Shown piece by piece: positions 9,417 to 17,616 of a stretch of 64,000 nucleotides of DNA (positions are counted from its first letter, which is position 1; each line of letters starts with the position of its first letter). A program made the position numbers and the translations under genes. Under the pieces are notes generated by a model, which worked only from the letters and a program-made list of their open reading frames with translations, was not told the DNA's origin and made no database searches. The stretch comes from Acetivibrio sp. MSJd-27 (GTDB lineage: Bacteria; Bacillota; Clostridia; UMGS1840; HGM11507): contig NZ_JAHLPV010000009.1 in the NCBI RefSeq assembly GCF_018918095.1, positions 25,909 through 89,908 of the forward strand. Reading direction: 5' to 3'.

Positions 9417-9449
9417 GCTGCTACTTCCTTTCTTATTTATTTCATGAAT

Positions 9450-9479
9450 ATCATACAATTAATATAACAGGGCTGTAAA
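9450..9479 (-). promoter_or_regulatory. Candidate promoter of the two-repeat secreted protein gene
   Basis: On the minus strand TTTACA, an 18-base spacer and TATGAT lie just upstream of the ribosome site AAAGGAAG. Confidence 0.45.
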
Positions 9480-10038
9480 CACAGGAAAATCTCCAGTTTT
9501 AATTTTTCCGATAAGCAGACGTCAATGCCCTTAAAAGCCTTTCATTGCAGCAATTTACGAAAATAGATTTTTTTGAAAAGCGGATATTTTATAAAAATTT
9601 TATATTCTTACAAACATAAATGGAAGGAAATCTCAAAGATAAGATAAAACATAATATCACTTTGTTAAAAACGGTATAATGAACGGAACAGAAAAAATAC
9701 ACTCGTTATACACCTCTGTATCTATCCCTGTGTGGATTGTTTCGATAGTCAGTATTGCTGCGAGCTCACATTATTTCTATTCTTGTGCCGAATTCCGCAA
9801 TTAATTCTTTGCGTTTGCCATTCTCTTGGCATAAGAAAACCCCCCAACATCAGGTAAAATAGAAATAACCGACGATGGAGGGTACACAATATTTTAGATA
9901 CTGCCCTAAGCAAGCCACAGGTTCAGCCGATGGTTACAGTCTGTCAAAAAAGACCTGTTTGCTTGTTGTGTCATAAATTTCTAAGGCTGAACGTCCTTCT
10001 TCTTTCCTTTTAACTCTATAGTGTACATAAAATTTGGT
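9480..10038. other. Intergenic stretch without a supported gene
   Basis: About 560 AT-rich bases with no convincing ORF or RNA gene. A 33-codon frame at about 9879-9980 (plus strand) has no family I recognise and could be a remnant of a lost gene. Confidence 0.5.
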
Positions 10039-10416
10039 TCAAATAATTTTTGGATCATCGCCGTATTTATTCGTGCCAACCGTACCACTCATACAGCTGT
10101 ATATAAATAGCCATATTGCGCCGGCAAAAGGAACGAAACCGATAAACAGCCATCCGGCTGATTTGCCGATATCATGCAATCCTCTAAACGAAATAGACAG
10201 GGAGGGGATCAATATAAATAAGTTATAGAGCAGGCTCACAATGCCATATCCTATGCTTTGTCCTGCTATCGATAAATTGGAACCAATCATCCTGTCAATG
10301 AACATCGCTGCTATTCCAAAAATCATATTAAACAGAAAAAACATCCAATATTCTTTTCTTCTTGCCCTGCCGCTGAAATTAAAATAATTTTTGATTGCCT
10401 GTATGTACCATTTCAT
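10039..10416 (-). CDS. DUF805 family membrane protein
   Basis: The 125-residue integral membrane protein has the family signature FSGRARRKEYWMFFLFN near the N-terminus, three to four hydrophobic helices, the RGLHDIGKSAGW loop, and a C-terminal NKYGDDP motif. This is the full length of DUF805 (YhaH-like) proteins, whose molecular role is unknown. AAAGGAAT precedes the ATG. It starts 18 bases downstream of the stalk-domain gene on the same strand and may be cotranscribed with it. Confidence 0.85.
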   Translation of the reverse strand: MKWYIQAIKNYFNFSGRARRKEYWMFFLFNMIFGIAAMFIDRMIGSNLSIAGQSIGYGIVSLLYNLFILIPSLSISFRGLHDIGKSAGWLFIGFVPFAGAIWLFIYSCMSGTVGTNKYGDDPKII

Positions 10417-10434
10417 TTATGATTATTCCTTTCA

Positions 10435-11229
10435 TCAACCCTTAAGGTATTTCGAAACATCTCTTTGATAAATATCACATGCTGTCTGGAAAACGCCTTC
10501 ATCCACATTGTTTCTGAAATAGGTCTCCATCTGATGATCCAAATCTGCAAGCATAGCGTCTAAATCTTCCACAACATATCCTTCATAATCATCCCACCAA
10601 CGCGCGATAAGGGAAACTACATTGGCTTTCTGATCCGGCTTTAAATCAAGCCAGCTTTTTGTGCGGAAGCTCAGCACATAATTCATTTCATTCTCTGTCA
10701 AAGGCTGTGTTTCCCCAATGCCTTCGCCTTCTTCCCCTTTACCTTCACCAATTTGATTTTCCATATAGTCAGGCGAGAACATATAAACATCCGCCGAGTC
10801 CACATTGTAATCAACCGTGTAGCCAACCGCCTCTGAAATAAAGCGCAGTGGTACAAAGGTTCTGTCATTGATCAAAACAGGCGGGGAGTCCAATGTTGTC
10901 TCATAAGAAACCGTATCGCCAAGCTCTGTGTCATACTTGGTATAAAGCGCAGTGGTATTGCCGATATTCATAACAATTACAGGCGCGCTTGTATCCTGAA
11001 CATACACCTCCACCTGCTGTTTATCGTCAATCCATTCAACATCGTAGCCAATCATTTCGGTAATGGCCCGGACAGGCACCATTGTGCGGTCATTGACGAT
11101 CTGAGGCGGGGTATCGGTCTGCACCTCCTGTAAATCCACAAAAATTTTGCTTTCGGCAAATGCTGTTACCGACATGGCTGCCGCCATTATACATGCGAGC
11201 CCCATTGATAAAATTCTTTTTCTGTTCAT
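10435..11229 (-). CDS. Secreted stalk (copper amine oxidase N-like) domain protein
   Basis: The 264-residue protein has a signal peptide ending at AFA/E, then two copper-amine-oxidase-N-like stalk subdomains marked by VNDRTMVPVRAITEMIGYDVEW and INDRTFVPLRFISEAVGY. The C-terminal 100 residues are acidic and helical (GYVVEDLDAMLADLDHQM). Such domains are common in exported clostridial proteins and serve as cell-surface structural modules; no enzyme domain is present. AGGAGG precedes the ATG. The C-terminal region is repeated in a decayed form immediately upstream at 11273-11536. Confidence 0.8.
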   Translation of the reverse strand: MNRKRILSMGLACIMAAAMSVTAFAESKIFVDLQEVQTDTPPQIVNDRTMVPVRAITEMIGYDVEWIDDKQQVEVYVQDTSAPVIVMNIGNTTALYTKYDTELGDTVSYETTLDSPPVLINDRTFVPLRFISEAVGYTVDYNVDSADVYMFSPDYMENQIGEGKGEEGEGIGETQPLTENEMNYVLSFRTKSWLDLKPDQKANVVSLIARWWDDYEGYVVEDLDAMLADLDHQMETYFRNNVDEGVFQTACDIYQRDVSKYLKG

Positions 11230-11272
11230 AATAAATCCTCCTAAAATTTAGTTTTCAATTGCAATACCTTTT

Positions 11273-11536
11273 TTATGATTCCATTGGTATTTCTGGACAG
11301 ATTGATAACGGTTTCTGTCCAATAATCGCACCGTCCTTCCTCTTCCTGTTATCGTTACAGAATGTATTTCCAAACACCTCTTGATAAATATCCCATGCCG
11401 TTTGGAAAGCTCCTTCATTCACAATGTTTCTAAAATAGGTCCCCATATGATGATCCAAGTCCGCAAACACAGCATCTAACTCTTCCACAACATATCCTCT
11501 TTGAGCATTCCATTCAAAACGACAATACGAATCCAT
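11273..11536 (-). pseudogene. Decayed duplicate of the stalk-protein C-terminus
   Basis: The frame reads RGYVVEELDAVFADLDHHM and ENDs after AWDIYQEVFG, closely matching the end of the neighbouring stalk protein (EGYVVEDLDAMLADLDHQM, ACDIYQRDV). The signal peptide and stalk domains are missing and the last 25 residues are unrelated. It looks like a truncated tandem duplication, not a functional gene. Confidence 0.65.
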
Positions 11537-11733
11537 TCGGCAAGCATCCGCATCTGTATTTTCATATTACAAAATCAAATAACCATCACAGTACCGAACA
11601 TCGCTGCGGATAAATAGTGAATGGCCTCCAAACAAATCATCAGCTTTCTGATTTCATTCTACTTATGAAGGACGCCTCAATCAATATAAAAGGCAGAACT
11701 TACAAAAAAACGCCATAACTTGCAATCTGAGCA

Positions 11734-11759
11734 TAAAAAAGAAAGCTGTTCAGCTCTCC
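11734..11759 (-). terminator. Rho-independent terminator of the histidine kinase gene
   Basis: On the minus strand GAGAGCTGAACAGCTTTC forms a stem followed by TTTTTTATG, 14 bases after the kinase stop codon. Confidence 0.7.
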
Positions 11760-11772
11760 ATGTTATAAAATA

Positions 11773-13044
11773 TTATTGATTTTTTATGGAAGCGAATACA
11801 TTAAAAATGGTTCCATCATCCTCAACTCTCAAGAAACCGCCGCTTTTTTCAAGAGCGAATCTTACACTTTTTAAGCCAAAACCGCTACCGGCCTGTTTTG
11901 TGGATATATAATTCCCCTGCTCGTCGCAGGCCGTTTTTTCACTATAGTCATTTTTAATGCTGATACATAGCTGATTTTTATTTTGCTTGATTGCGATTTC
12001 TAAAAAACTTTTCCCTGCATAAACCGCATTTTCCAAAAGGTTTGATAACATCACACAAAGTGTTGTTTCATCTATTACGAGCGGTTTGGAAAACTTGATA
12101 TCGCTTTTGACTGTGAGTCCTTTTTTCTCCGCCCGACTGATGTGTTCTGTAAGCACTGCATTTAGCATACTGTTTACGGTATAAACCTTTTCCGACAGTT
12201 GGCTGATGGATGCAATATCCTTTTGAAGCAATTCCTTTATCTTGTCTAACTTCTGGTTTTTAGCAAGAGAGAGCAAAAGCATATTACGATGGCGGGCATC
12301 ATGACGAAATATAATTCCCTCCTGATTTTTATCCGCCATCTCTTTATAATGCTGTTTCTGCAACGCAAGCTGCATTTCTAAATCCTGAGCCGCCTGCTCT
12401 TTTTCGGCAGTTTCTGTGGCAGTCTTAAAGGTGTAAAACATAAGGGCATAAACTGACAGCATAAGCAAGTTCAGCATAATTGCTTTTGGAATATTTTGCG
12501 GGTTCTGAGAAAGTGCACCTGGCAACACACAGATATTACGAAACGTAACAGTAAACAAAACCGGTATTATGGAAACGATCCACCAGTTTATTTTTAATTC
12601 GTGCATGATTCTGTGGTGCTTTTCCTTTAGGAAGCTATGATATAGAAAATAATAGGTTGAGAAAAGAATAATAATTACTAAGATTTCCAAAATATAATTT
12701 TTTATGAAAAAATATTTACAAATCGCAATAAGCGTCATGAGCATAAGATACACATTAATCCACAGCCAAAAATTAAAAATTCTCTGTGCTGCCGGTCCTT
12801 TTGATAAGAGCAGTATCAATACAAAATATGGTATGCCAACGCTAAAAAGTAACAATCCTGAAAGGGTTTCATTTCCGGTCACGATTATAAGAAACATATT
12901 AAGTGTTATAATAATTCCCGTGAATGTCCAAAGGCATAGATTGGTGAATTTCTTTGAAAATCTGAAATTATTCATAGGAAAGTAGCATATGCAACAAAGC
13001 ACAAGCGTGACGATAAAGCGAGCGCCTACCCCAATATCATTCAT
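11773..13044 (-). CDS. AgrC-like sensor histidine kinase (GHKL family)
   Basis: The 423-residue protein has about six membrane helices (residues 1-190), a coiled coil, a phosphoacceptor segment FRHDARHRNMLLL, and a GHKL ATPase domain with N-box LLENAVYA and G-box GSGFGLKSVRFALE. This is the layout of AgrC/ComD kinases that sense secreted peptides and phosphorylate LytTR regulators. The start at 13044 follows AAGGAG. It overlaps the 3' end of the LytTR regulator gene by 8 bases, so they form one unit. No AgrD-like peptide gene is visible nearby. The partner is frameshifted, so signalling may be lost. Confidence 0.85.
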   Translation of the reverse strand: MNDIGVGARFIVTLVLCCICYFPMNNFRFSKKFTNLCLWTFTGIIITLNMFLIIVTGNETLSGLLLFSVGIPYFVLILLLSKGPAAQRIFNFWLWINVYLMLMTLIAICKYFFIKNYILEILVIIILFSTYYFLYHSFLKEKHHRIMHELKINWWIVSIIPVLFTVTFRNICVLPGALSQNPQNIPKAIMLNLLMLSVYALMFYTFKTATETAEKEQAAQDLEMQLALQKQHYKEMADKNQEGIIFRHDARHRNMLLLSLAKNQKLDKIKELLQKDIASISQLSEKVYTVNSMLNAVLTEHISRAEKKGLTVKSDIKFSKPLVIDETTLCVMLSNLLENAVYAGKSFLEIAIKQNKNQLCISIKNDYSEKTACDEQGNYISTKQAGSGFGLKSVRFALEKSGGFLRVEDDGTIFNVFASIKNQ

Positions 13045-13746
13045 TCGCTCTTGTCTCCTTCCCAAAGACATAATCAAAATATGCTTTTTTTGCTTCTGCC
13101 TGGTACGTCCTTGTAATTTTAATAATCTTTCCGTTTGTCAGATAGAAATCCTCGTTGAAAATACTGTCCACGTATACAACATTCAAAAGATAGCTTTTGT
13201 GACACCGCAAAAAACCATGGGAAAGCAGATAGGGTTCATAATCAGATAATTTTCCTATTAAAGTAATTTCCCTGTTTTGATTCAAATAAAATGTAATTTT
13301 TTTAAATTGCTTTCTAAACAGATAATGTTAGACAGCAATATTTTGGTTTCCGTGCGTTCATAATTTATCGTAATATAATGTTTTTTCGGTTTTTTGTCTG
13401 AAAATCTTTTTAATGTCTTGCAGAGCTGTTTTTGATCAATAGGCTTCAATATATAGTCAAATGCAAGAACACGGTAACTTGCCACGCCAAATTCCTCGCT
13501 TGTTGAGACAAATACGATTGGCGTAGATTTGTCGGTTTCACGTATTTTCGCCGCTGTCTCCATACCGCTTATAGCCGGCATTAAGATGTCTAAAAAAACA
13601 AAATCAAATTTCATCTTTTTATGCGCTTCTATCAAATCGTTCCCATCTTCAAATTCCGCAATAGAATCATTTTTCAAAACAGTGGAAAGCTGATGCTTTA
13701 ATTTTTCACGTTCTTGTGCCAAATCATCACAAATCGCTATTCTCAT
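13037..13746 (-). pseudogene. LytTR response regulator, frameshifted
   Basis: The first frame (13282-13746) encodes a receiver domain with CDD, FLDILMP (phosphoacceptor Asp), FVSTSEEF and ILKPID, then stops after LESNLKKLHFI. The second frame (13037-13285) continues as a LytTR DNA-binding domain (TLIGKLSDYEPYLLSHGFLRCHKSYLLN). Adding one A to the A7 tract (T7 at 13297-13303 on the plus strand) would give NLKKITFYLNQNREITL, the expected LytTR sequence. The gene is therefore split by a single-base deletion in a homopolymer, or the base was lost in sequencing. Confidence 0.8.
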
Positions 13747-13924
13747 ATATTTTCATCCTTTTTGTTCTTTCTCCGGCGAGGGATATCTCTATATTTTTCG
13801 CTTGTAATGCGCTTATCCGCTGTTCTTTCAAAATTGGCAGGAAAGCCTCATACTGTTCCGATTTTGTAGGCGCCATCAATCCTGCCTTCTTTGCATAAAA
13901 TCGAAATCCGACCTCATATTTCAC
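13727..13924 (-). CDS. Possible small hypothetical protein
   Basis: A 65-codon GTG-start frame (FRFYAKKAGLMAPTKSEQ...) overlaps the start of the response regulator by 20 bases. It has no recognisable family, no membrane segment and only a weak ribosome site. It could be a short real gene or the tail of a decayed one. Confidence 0.25.
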   Translation of the reverse strand: MKYEVGFRFYAKKAGLMAPTKSEQYEAFLPILKEQRISALQAKNIEISLAGERTKRMKIYENSDL

Positions 13925-14211
13925 TCATTTTCTTTATCGTTAAAATATCCTCAGAAACCTTTAGTGCTTGTATTATAACATATTGGGCGAACAATATCAA
14001 TCTGGTTGATTTAACAGCAATTCAGCCTGATAGAAAAATTTGATGTAACCTCTACTCCGAAAAGTAATAAAAACAAAGAGCGGCTTCGTTTCCGATGACG
14101 CTCTGATAAAAATTTTATACTTAACATCCATACAAACAAAGGGCGAATAGATGATCATGCCGTTCTAAGAATAGAGCATGCTTCCAGACAACCTGATGAT
14201 TCAGCAGAATC

Positions 14212-14242
14212 AAAAAACCTTGAAAGTGGTATGCTTTCAAGG
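14212..14242 (-). terminator. Terminator of the disrupted host tRNA-Arg gene
   Basis: On the minus strand CCTTGAAAG pairs with CTTTCAAGG and is followed by TTTTTT, six bases after the tRNA CCA end. It marks the 3' half at 14249-14292 as genuine chromosomal tRNA gene sequence. Confidence 0.85.
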
Positions 14243-14248
14243 TTTTGT

Positions 14249-14292
14249 TGGCACCCCCGACCAGAATCGAACTGATAACTAGCCCTTAGGAG
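14249..14292 (-). pseudogene. 3' half of host tRNA-Arg(CCT), split by the ICE
   Basis: On the minus strand the sequence runs from the anticodon loop CTCCTAA through stem GGGCT, variable loop, T arm (ATCAG-TTCGATT-CTGGT), acceptor strand CGGGGGT, discriminator G and encoded CCA. The 5' half is missing here; upstream of the loop the pairing strand AGCCC is absent. The matching 5' half lies at 62852-62890. Joining the two gives a 75-nt tRNA with all stems paired (AGCCC/GGGCT; GCCCCCG/CGGGGGT, with one G-U pair). Confidence 0.9.
14285..14292. other. attL core of the ICE
   Basis: CTTAGGAG is the only sequence shared between the left and right junctions; on the minus strand it is the anticodon loop CTCCTAA plus one stem base of the host tRNA. 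Confidence 0.85.
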
Positions 14293-14637
14293 AAGCCCCC
14301 GAGGGGCATTTTTGACTCCCTACAAATCCCCGAAAATCCTTGATTTTACTGGCTTTTCTGGGATTTCACTGTTAGTAAATTCTCGTCCAAAACCTGCTAA
14401 TTTTTCGTGGTTTTTTGCCTTCCTTTTAGCAGGGTATTAGCAAATGCAAAGAAATATGGGAAACATCATTGAGTTAATCTGTAGCCCATAAATCACAGGA
14501 AACGCATTTGAAGTTTACGCATTCTCTTATGCAAATCAATAATCTGTGTTCAAATATTATAATGGTTTTTCTTCTTGATTTCAAGATTTTTCAGGAATTA
14601 CAAAAGGCAACCCTGACGGATTGCCTTTTTTGTATGA
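14293..14637. other. Left ICE end: non-coding, integrase arm-type repeats
   Basis: This 345-bp stretch between attL and the integrase stop has no gene. It holds a stem-loop (AAATCCC...GGGATTT, about 14325-14370) whose loop CCTTGATTTTACTGG recurs at the right end, then TGCTAAT (14395-14401), TTTAGCA (14425-14431) and ATTAGCA (14436-14442). The same heptamer is clustered at the right end, which fits arm-type binding sites for integrase or excisionase. A hairpin made of GCCCCCGAGGGGC lies directly beside attL. Confidence 0.6.
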
Positions 14638-16101
14638 CTAAATTGTTTTCGCTAAAGCCTTTAATAATGCTGCTGTTTCCGGATTTGATAACAGTTTTGT
14701 GAGCAAGGCGGCGTTTTCATCTGTACTGTTCTCAGCAGGCTTTTCTTTTTCAACTTCGCTCTCTTTTTGAACCTCTGCCATTGGGTCAAGGAGTTCAACC
14801 GAAGTTTCAAACTTGGGCATTGGAGCAGTTTTACCTTCTTCCGCATTTTTGAGACCTTTAGCGTTGTAGAACTGTTCCTCAAACTTCTGTGCGTTATATC
14901 GCCTGTCCTCGTCGATTATATGGCTGTAAACATCGGCAACCATATCCATTCGGGCGTGTCCTGAGTCGCCTTGAACCGATTTCATATCGCCGCCGTTCCA
15001 TTTCAGCTTGTAGGTTATACTTGCGTGACGGAAGCTGTGAAATACCACATCGGGTAAGTCGTTGTCCTGTATCAGCTTTTTCAAAGCACGGTTGATTACC
15101 TGACCTTCCATCGGTCTGCCTGACGAATGGCAGAATACCAAGTCATAATCCAAATACTCATCACCGAAAAGCTCTTTCATTTCGTCAATCTGCTTTTTTC
15201 TCTCTAACAGCATTTGAGCTACGGTTGACGGCAAGAAGATTTTTCTCACACTTGTTTTAGTTTTTGGCGTTTTCAAAACAAGGGAGGTATTTGTATTTGA
15301 CAGAGTTCTCGGAAAGACACGGATAATGTCCTTATTATCAAGCACCTCCATTACATCTCTGTTTACTCGCTGAAGCTCTTTATCTACAAAAATGGAAGCG
15401 TTGTTTTCTTTCAGGCTTTCCTCCGAAATATCAATGCAATCCCAAGTAAGACCGAGCATTTCACCCATACGGAGTGAACAGGCAAAGGATAAATTGATGG
15501 CTAATGCGAGAATATCATCATCGCACACTTCAAGAGCGTGCATAAGAGTTTCTGCTGTCCATATTTCTCGTTTCTGATGTTCCTCTTTCGGGAGCGTTGC
15601 ATTGAGAACCGGGTTTCTTGTCATCAACTCCCATTTTACCGCCTGATTAAAGGCACTCCTTAAAAACTTATGGATTTCTCTTACGGTATGTACGGTCAGA
15701 TACTCATTTTTAGGCTTTTTATTCTGTACCACTTTGGTCTTAACTTTCAGAAGGCTTTGATAGAATTTATCCATAAGTCTCGGAGTCAGTTCATCAAGTT
15801 TCACATCGCCGATAAGCGGAATGATGTAATTATACATAAGCCCTTTCTTTGAACGGTAGGTTGACATTGCCCAGTTATTTACTCCGTACACGGAGCAGTA
15901 TTCTTCAAGCAAATCCGCAACTGTCGTAGCATTAGGAATGATGAATGTACCGCTTTGCTGTTCAAACTCAATTTGAGTTTTTCTCTTTTTAGCGTCTGCG
16001 TTTGTATCAAAGGTTTCCCATTTTTGATGTTGGTTTCCGTCATCGTCTTTGTAGGTATAAACGACGGAATATCGATTCTTTCTCTTTACAATAGAAGCCA
16101 T
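14638..16101 (-). CDS. Tyrosine site-specific integrase of the ICE
   Basis: The 487-residue protein has an N-terminal arm-binding domain (IVKRKNRYSVVYTYKDDDG), a SAM-like core-binding domain and a tyrosine recombinase catalytic domain with SLRMGEMLGL (first Arg), HSFRHASITY (HxxR), GHARMDMVADVYSH (third His and nucleophile Tyr). About 85 acidic, low-complexity residues follow the catalytic tyrosine, longer than usual. It should insert and excise the ICE at the CTTAGGAG core in tRNA-Arg. AAGGAGG precedes the ATG. The excisionase-like genes lie directly upstream in the same direction. Confidence 0.95.
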   Translation of the reverse strand: MASIVKRKNRYSVVYTYKDDDGNQHQKWETFDTNADAKKRKTQIEFEQQSGTFIIPNATTVADLLEEYCSVYGVNNWAMSTYRSKKGLMYNYIIPLIGDVKLDELTPRLMDKFYQSLLKVKTKVVQNKKPKNEYLTVHTVREIHKFLRSAFNQAVKWELMTRNPVLNATLPKEEHQKREIWTAETLMHALEVCDDDILALAINLSFACSLRMGEMLGLTWDCIDISEESLKENNASIFVDKELQRVNRDVMEVLDNKDIIRVFPRTLSNTNTSLVLKTPKTKTSVRKIFLPSTVAQMLLERKKQIDEMKELFGDEYLDYDLVFCHSSGRPMEGQVINRALKKLIQDNDLPDVVFHSFRHASITYKLKWNGGDMKSVQGDSGHARMDMVADVYSHIIDEDRRYNAQKFEEQFYNAKGLKNAEEGKTAPMPKFETSVELLDPMAEVQKESEVEKEKPAENSTDENAALLTKLLSNPETAALLKALAKTI

Positions 16102-16113
16102 AGTCGTTCCTCC

Positions 16114-16320
16114 TTATTCATTATCCAGCCATTTATCAAAGCTGGTCTTTATTATGCGGTATCCGGTTTCGAGCATTACTGCCTGAAAACACCCCTGTTT
16201 GATGAGCTTATATACGGTCTGTCGGGTAATACCCAAGATTGACTGAACTTCCTCTACGGAATAGCTCTTTTTTGTATATGTACCGCCGTTTAATTCACGA
16301 ACTCTATCCTCAATCGACAT
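16114..16320 (-). CDS. Excisionase-like helix-turn-helix protein
   Basis: The 68-residue protein is a single MerR/HTH_17-type winged helix: YSVEEVQSILGITRQTVYKL, then GYRIIKTSFDKWL. Such proteins act as recombination directionality factors by bending DNA next to the attachment sites. Its start (AGGAGGTGGAGGGAT ATG) overlaps the end of the three-domain gene upstream by 11 bases and the integrase follows after 12 bases, so it is the best candidate for the actual excisionase. Confidence 0.8.
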   Translation of the reverse strand: MSIEDRVRELNGGTYTKKSYSVEEVQSILGITRQTVYKLIKQGCFQAVMLETGYRIIKTSFDKWLDNE

Positions 16321-17011
16321 ATCCCTCCACCTCCTCGATTTCCTTAACTTTAGTGTATTTACTTTGCGAAGCGTACCACTTATCAAAGCTTTCTCTTTTT
16401 ATTCGGCGTTTACCGTCAACCCATATAAACTCAACAATGCCATCGTTCATAAGGTCATTTGCGGTGCTTCTCGGAATGCCGAGTACCTTTGCAACAGTAA
16501 GAGGAGAGAGCGTTTTGCCGTATTTCTTACCGGGTCTTTCGCCGTTTACTTTCTCATAATGGAATTGTCCTGCATACCAATCTTCAAAGCTATCCACATC
16601 AACTCTCATTTTGCCCAGTACCAAATAGGTCTTAAATCGGCACTGATTGATGAGTCGGTATGTAGCCGTCTTTCCAAGACCGAGTATTCTCATTACGTCG
16701 GGTACAGACATTGTCTTTTTGTCCTGATATGTAAGAACTGCCTTGACGATTTTCTTATTTTCTTCAACGCTTTTCTTTGAAGCTCTGTATTCGTTGCCGA
16801 CTCGGTATGTTTTGAATAAGCCGCAATTCATCAGTTTCAGTGCTTCTTCTTCGGAAATGGAAAACAACCGAGATATTTCCTTGACAGAATAGGCTTGCCA
16901 CTGTGCTTCCTCCTGAAGCTTTTCATCGCTGAACAATTCTGCCAAGCGTTCATTTTCCTCTCTGAGATTAAACTGCTCCACTCGGTCATTGAACATATTA
17001 ACAAATGCCAT
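16310..17011 (-). CDS. Three-domain HTH_17 (excisionase-like) DNA-binding protein
   Basis: The 233-residue protein contains three successive winged-helix units of the same type as its neighbours: YSVKEISRLFSISEEEALKL, MSVPDVMRILGLGKTATYRL and LSPLTVAKVLGIPRSTANDL, each ending in a SFxxWY-like helix or its equivalent. No enzyme domain is present. A triple fusion could bind several arm sites at once. The start at 17011 follows AAAGGAGG; the open frame further upstream is not used. It overlaps both neighbours by about 10 bases, showing tight translational coupling. Confidence 0.8.
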   Translation of the reverse strand: MAFVNMFNDRVEQFNLREENERLAELFSDEKLQEEAQWQAYSVKEISRLFSISEEEALKLMNCGLFKTYRVGNEYRASKKSVEENKKIVKAVLTYQDKKTMSVPDVMRILGLGKTATYRLINQCRFKTYLVLGKMRVDVDSFEDWYAGQFHYEKVNGERPGKKYGKTLSPLTVAKVLGIPRSTANDLMNDGIVEFIWVDGKRRIKRESFDKWYASQSKYTKVKEIEEVEGYVD

Positions 17012-17249
17012 CTTCAGAACCTCCTTTCTCGCCATTGAGCCAATTTTCAAAGCTCTTTTTAGATATTCGATATTGACCTCCGACACGAACGCTATGGAAT
17101 TTCTTGCTTTTAAGCAGCTCATAGACGGTAGTTCTGCTCACTTTCAAGATGTGCTGTATATCATCTACCGTGTATGCTCGTATATCAGGTTCAGTCTGCC
17201 TGAATGTATTAGGAAGTCGAGTATCGCTCTTTTCAATTTTCTTTCGCAT
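16998..17249 (-). CDS. Excisionase-like helix-turn-helix protein
   Basis: The 83-residue protein has one HTH_17 domain (YTVDDIQHILKVSRTTVYEL, then QYRISKKSFENWL). It belongs to the series of excisionase-like genes upstream of the integrase and overlaps the three-domain gene by 14 bases. The upstream region contains two perfect inverted repeats that could be its or its neighbours' operators. Exact role among the four such genes is not known. Confidence 0.75.
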   Translation of the reverse strand: MRKKIEKSDTRLPNTFRQTEPDIRAYTVDDIQHILKVSRTTVYELLKSKKFHSVRVGGQYRISKKSFENWLNGEKGGSEDGIC

Positions 17250-17286
17250 TACCGTTTACCCCCGATTTCTTATTTGCCACTCTGAC

Positions 17287-17319
17287 TACCATATAGCCAA
17301 GTGACTTGGCTATATGGTA
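17287..17319. repeat. Perfect 15-bp inverted repeat with 3-base loop
   Basis: TACCATATAGCCAAG, TGA, then the exact complement. No T tract follows on either strand, so it is not a standard terminator. It lies between two HTH_17 genes and is a candidate operator or excisionase-related site. Confidence 0.8.
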
Positions 17320-17340
17320 CTGAAAATCGGAGTTTTTGTT

Positions 17341-17369
17341 AATTATGCGATTGGTTTAATCGCATAATT
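17341..17369. repeat. Perfect 11-bp inverted repeat overlapping a stop codon
   Basis: AATTATGCGAT, a 7-base spacer holding the stop codon of the 17356-17616 gene, then ATCGCATAATT. It lies 21 bases from the 15-bp inverted repeat and has no T tract. Confidence 0.75.
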
Positions 17370-17616
17370 GACAACCGGAGCTTTCGCTGTCCATATTATC
17401 AAGCCATCGGTCAAAGCTCTTCTTGGAAATTCTGTAATGTCCGCCGACCTTTACAAAATGGAAAACGCCTGAGTTGACGAGAGCATAAGCAGTGTTCTTT
17501 CCAATGCTGAGAATATCCATTATTTCTTCTACCGTATAAACTCTTTTCTCAAAGCCGGAACTATCATCAACAGCGTTGGGTAGTTTGTTCATTGCTTCAA
17601 TCTTATCTTCAAACAT
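17356..17616 (-). CDS. Excisionase-like helix-turn-helix protein
   Basis: The 86-residue protein carries one HTH_17 domain (YTVEEIMDILSIGKNTAYAL, then HYRISKKSFDRWL) and is most similar to the 16998-17249 product. The ATG at 17616 follows GGGAGG and overlaps the end of the PemK-like gene by 8 bases, so it is cotranscribed with it. The C-terminus ends in a short cysteine pair (CQLC). Confidence 0.75.
   Translation of the reverse strand: MFEDKIEAMNKLPNAVDDSSGFEKRVYTVEEIMDILSIGKNTAYALVNSGVFHFVKVGGHYRISKKSFDRWLDNMDSESSGCQLCD

Noticed and set aside
13037..13285. Separate small LytTR protein with TTG start
   Set aside because: No ribosome site, and one inserted base upstream fuses it to the receiver domain; a frameshift is simpler.
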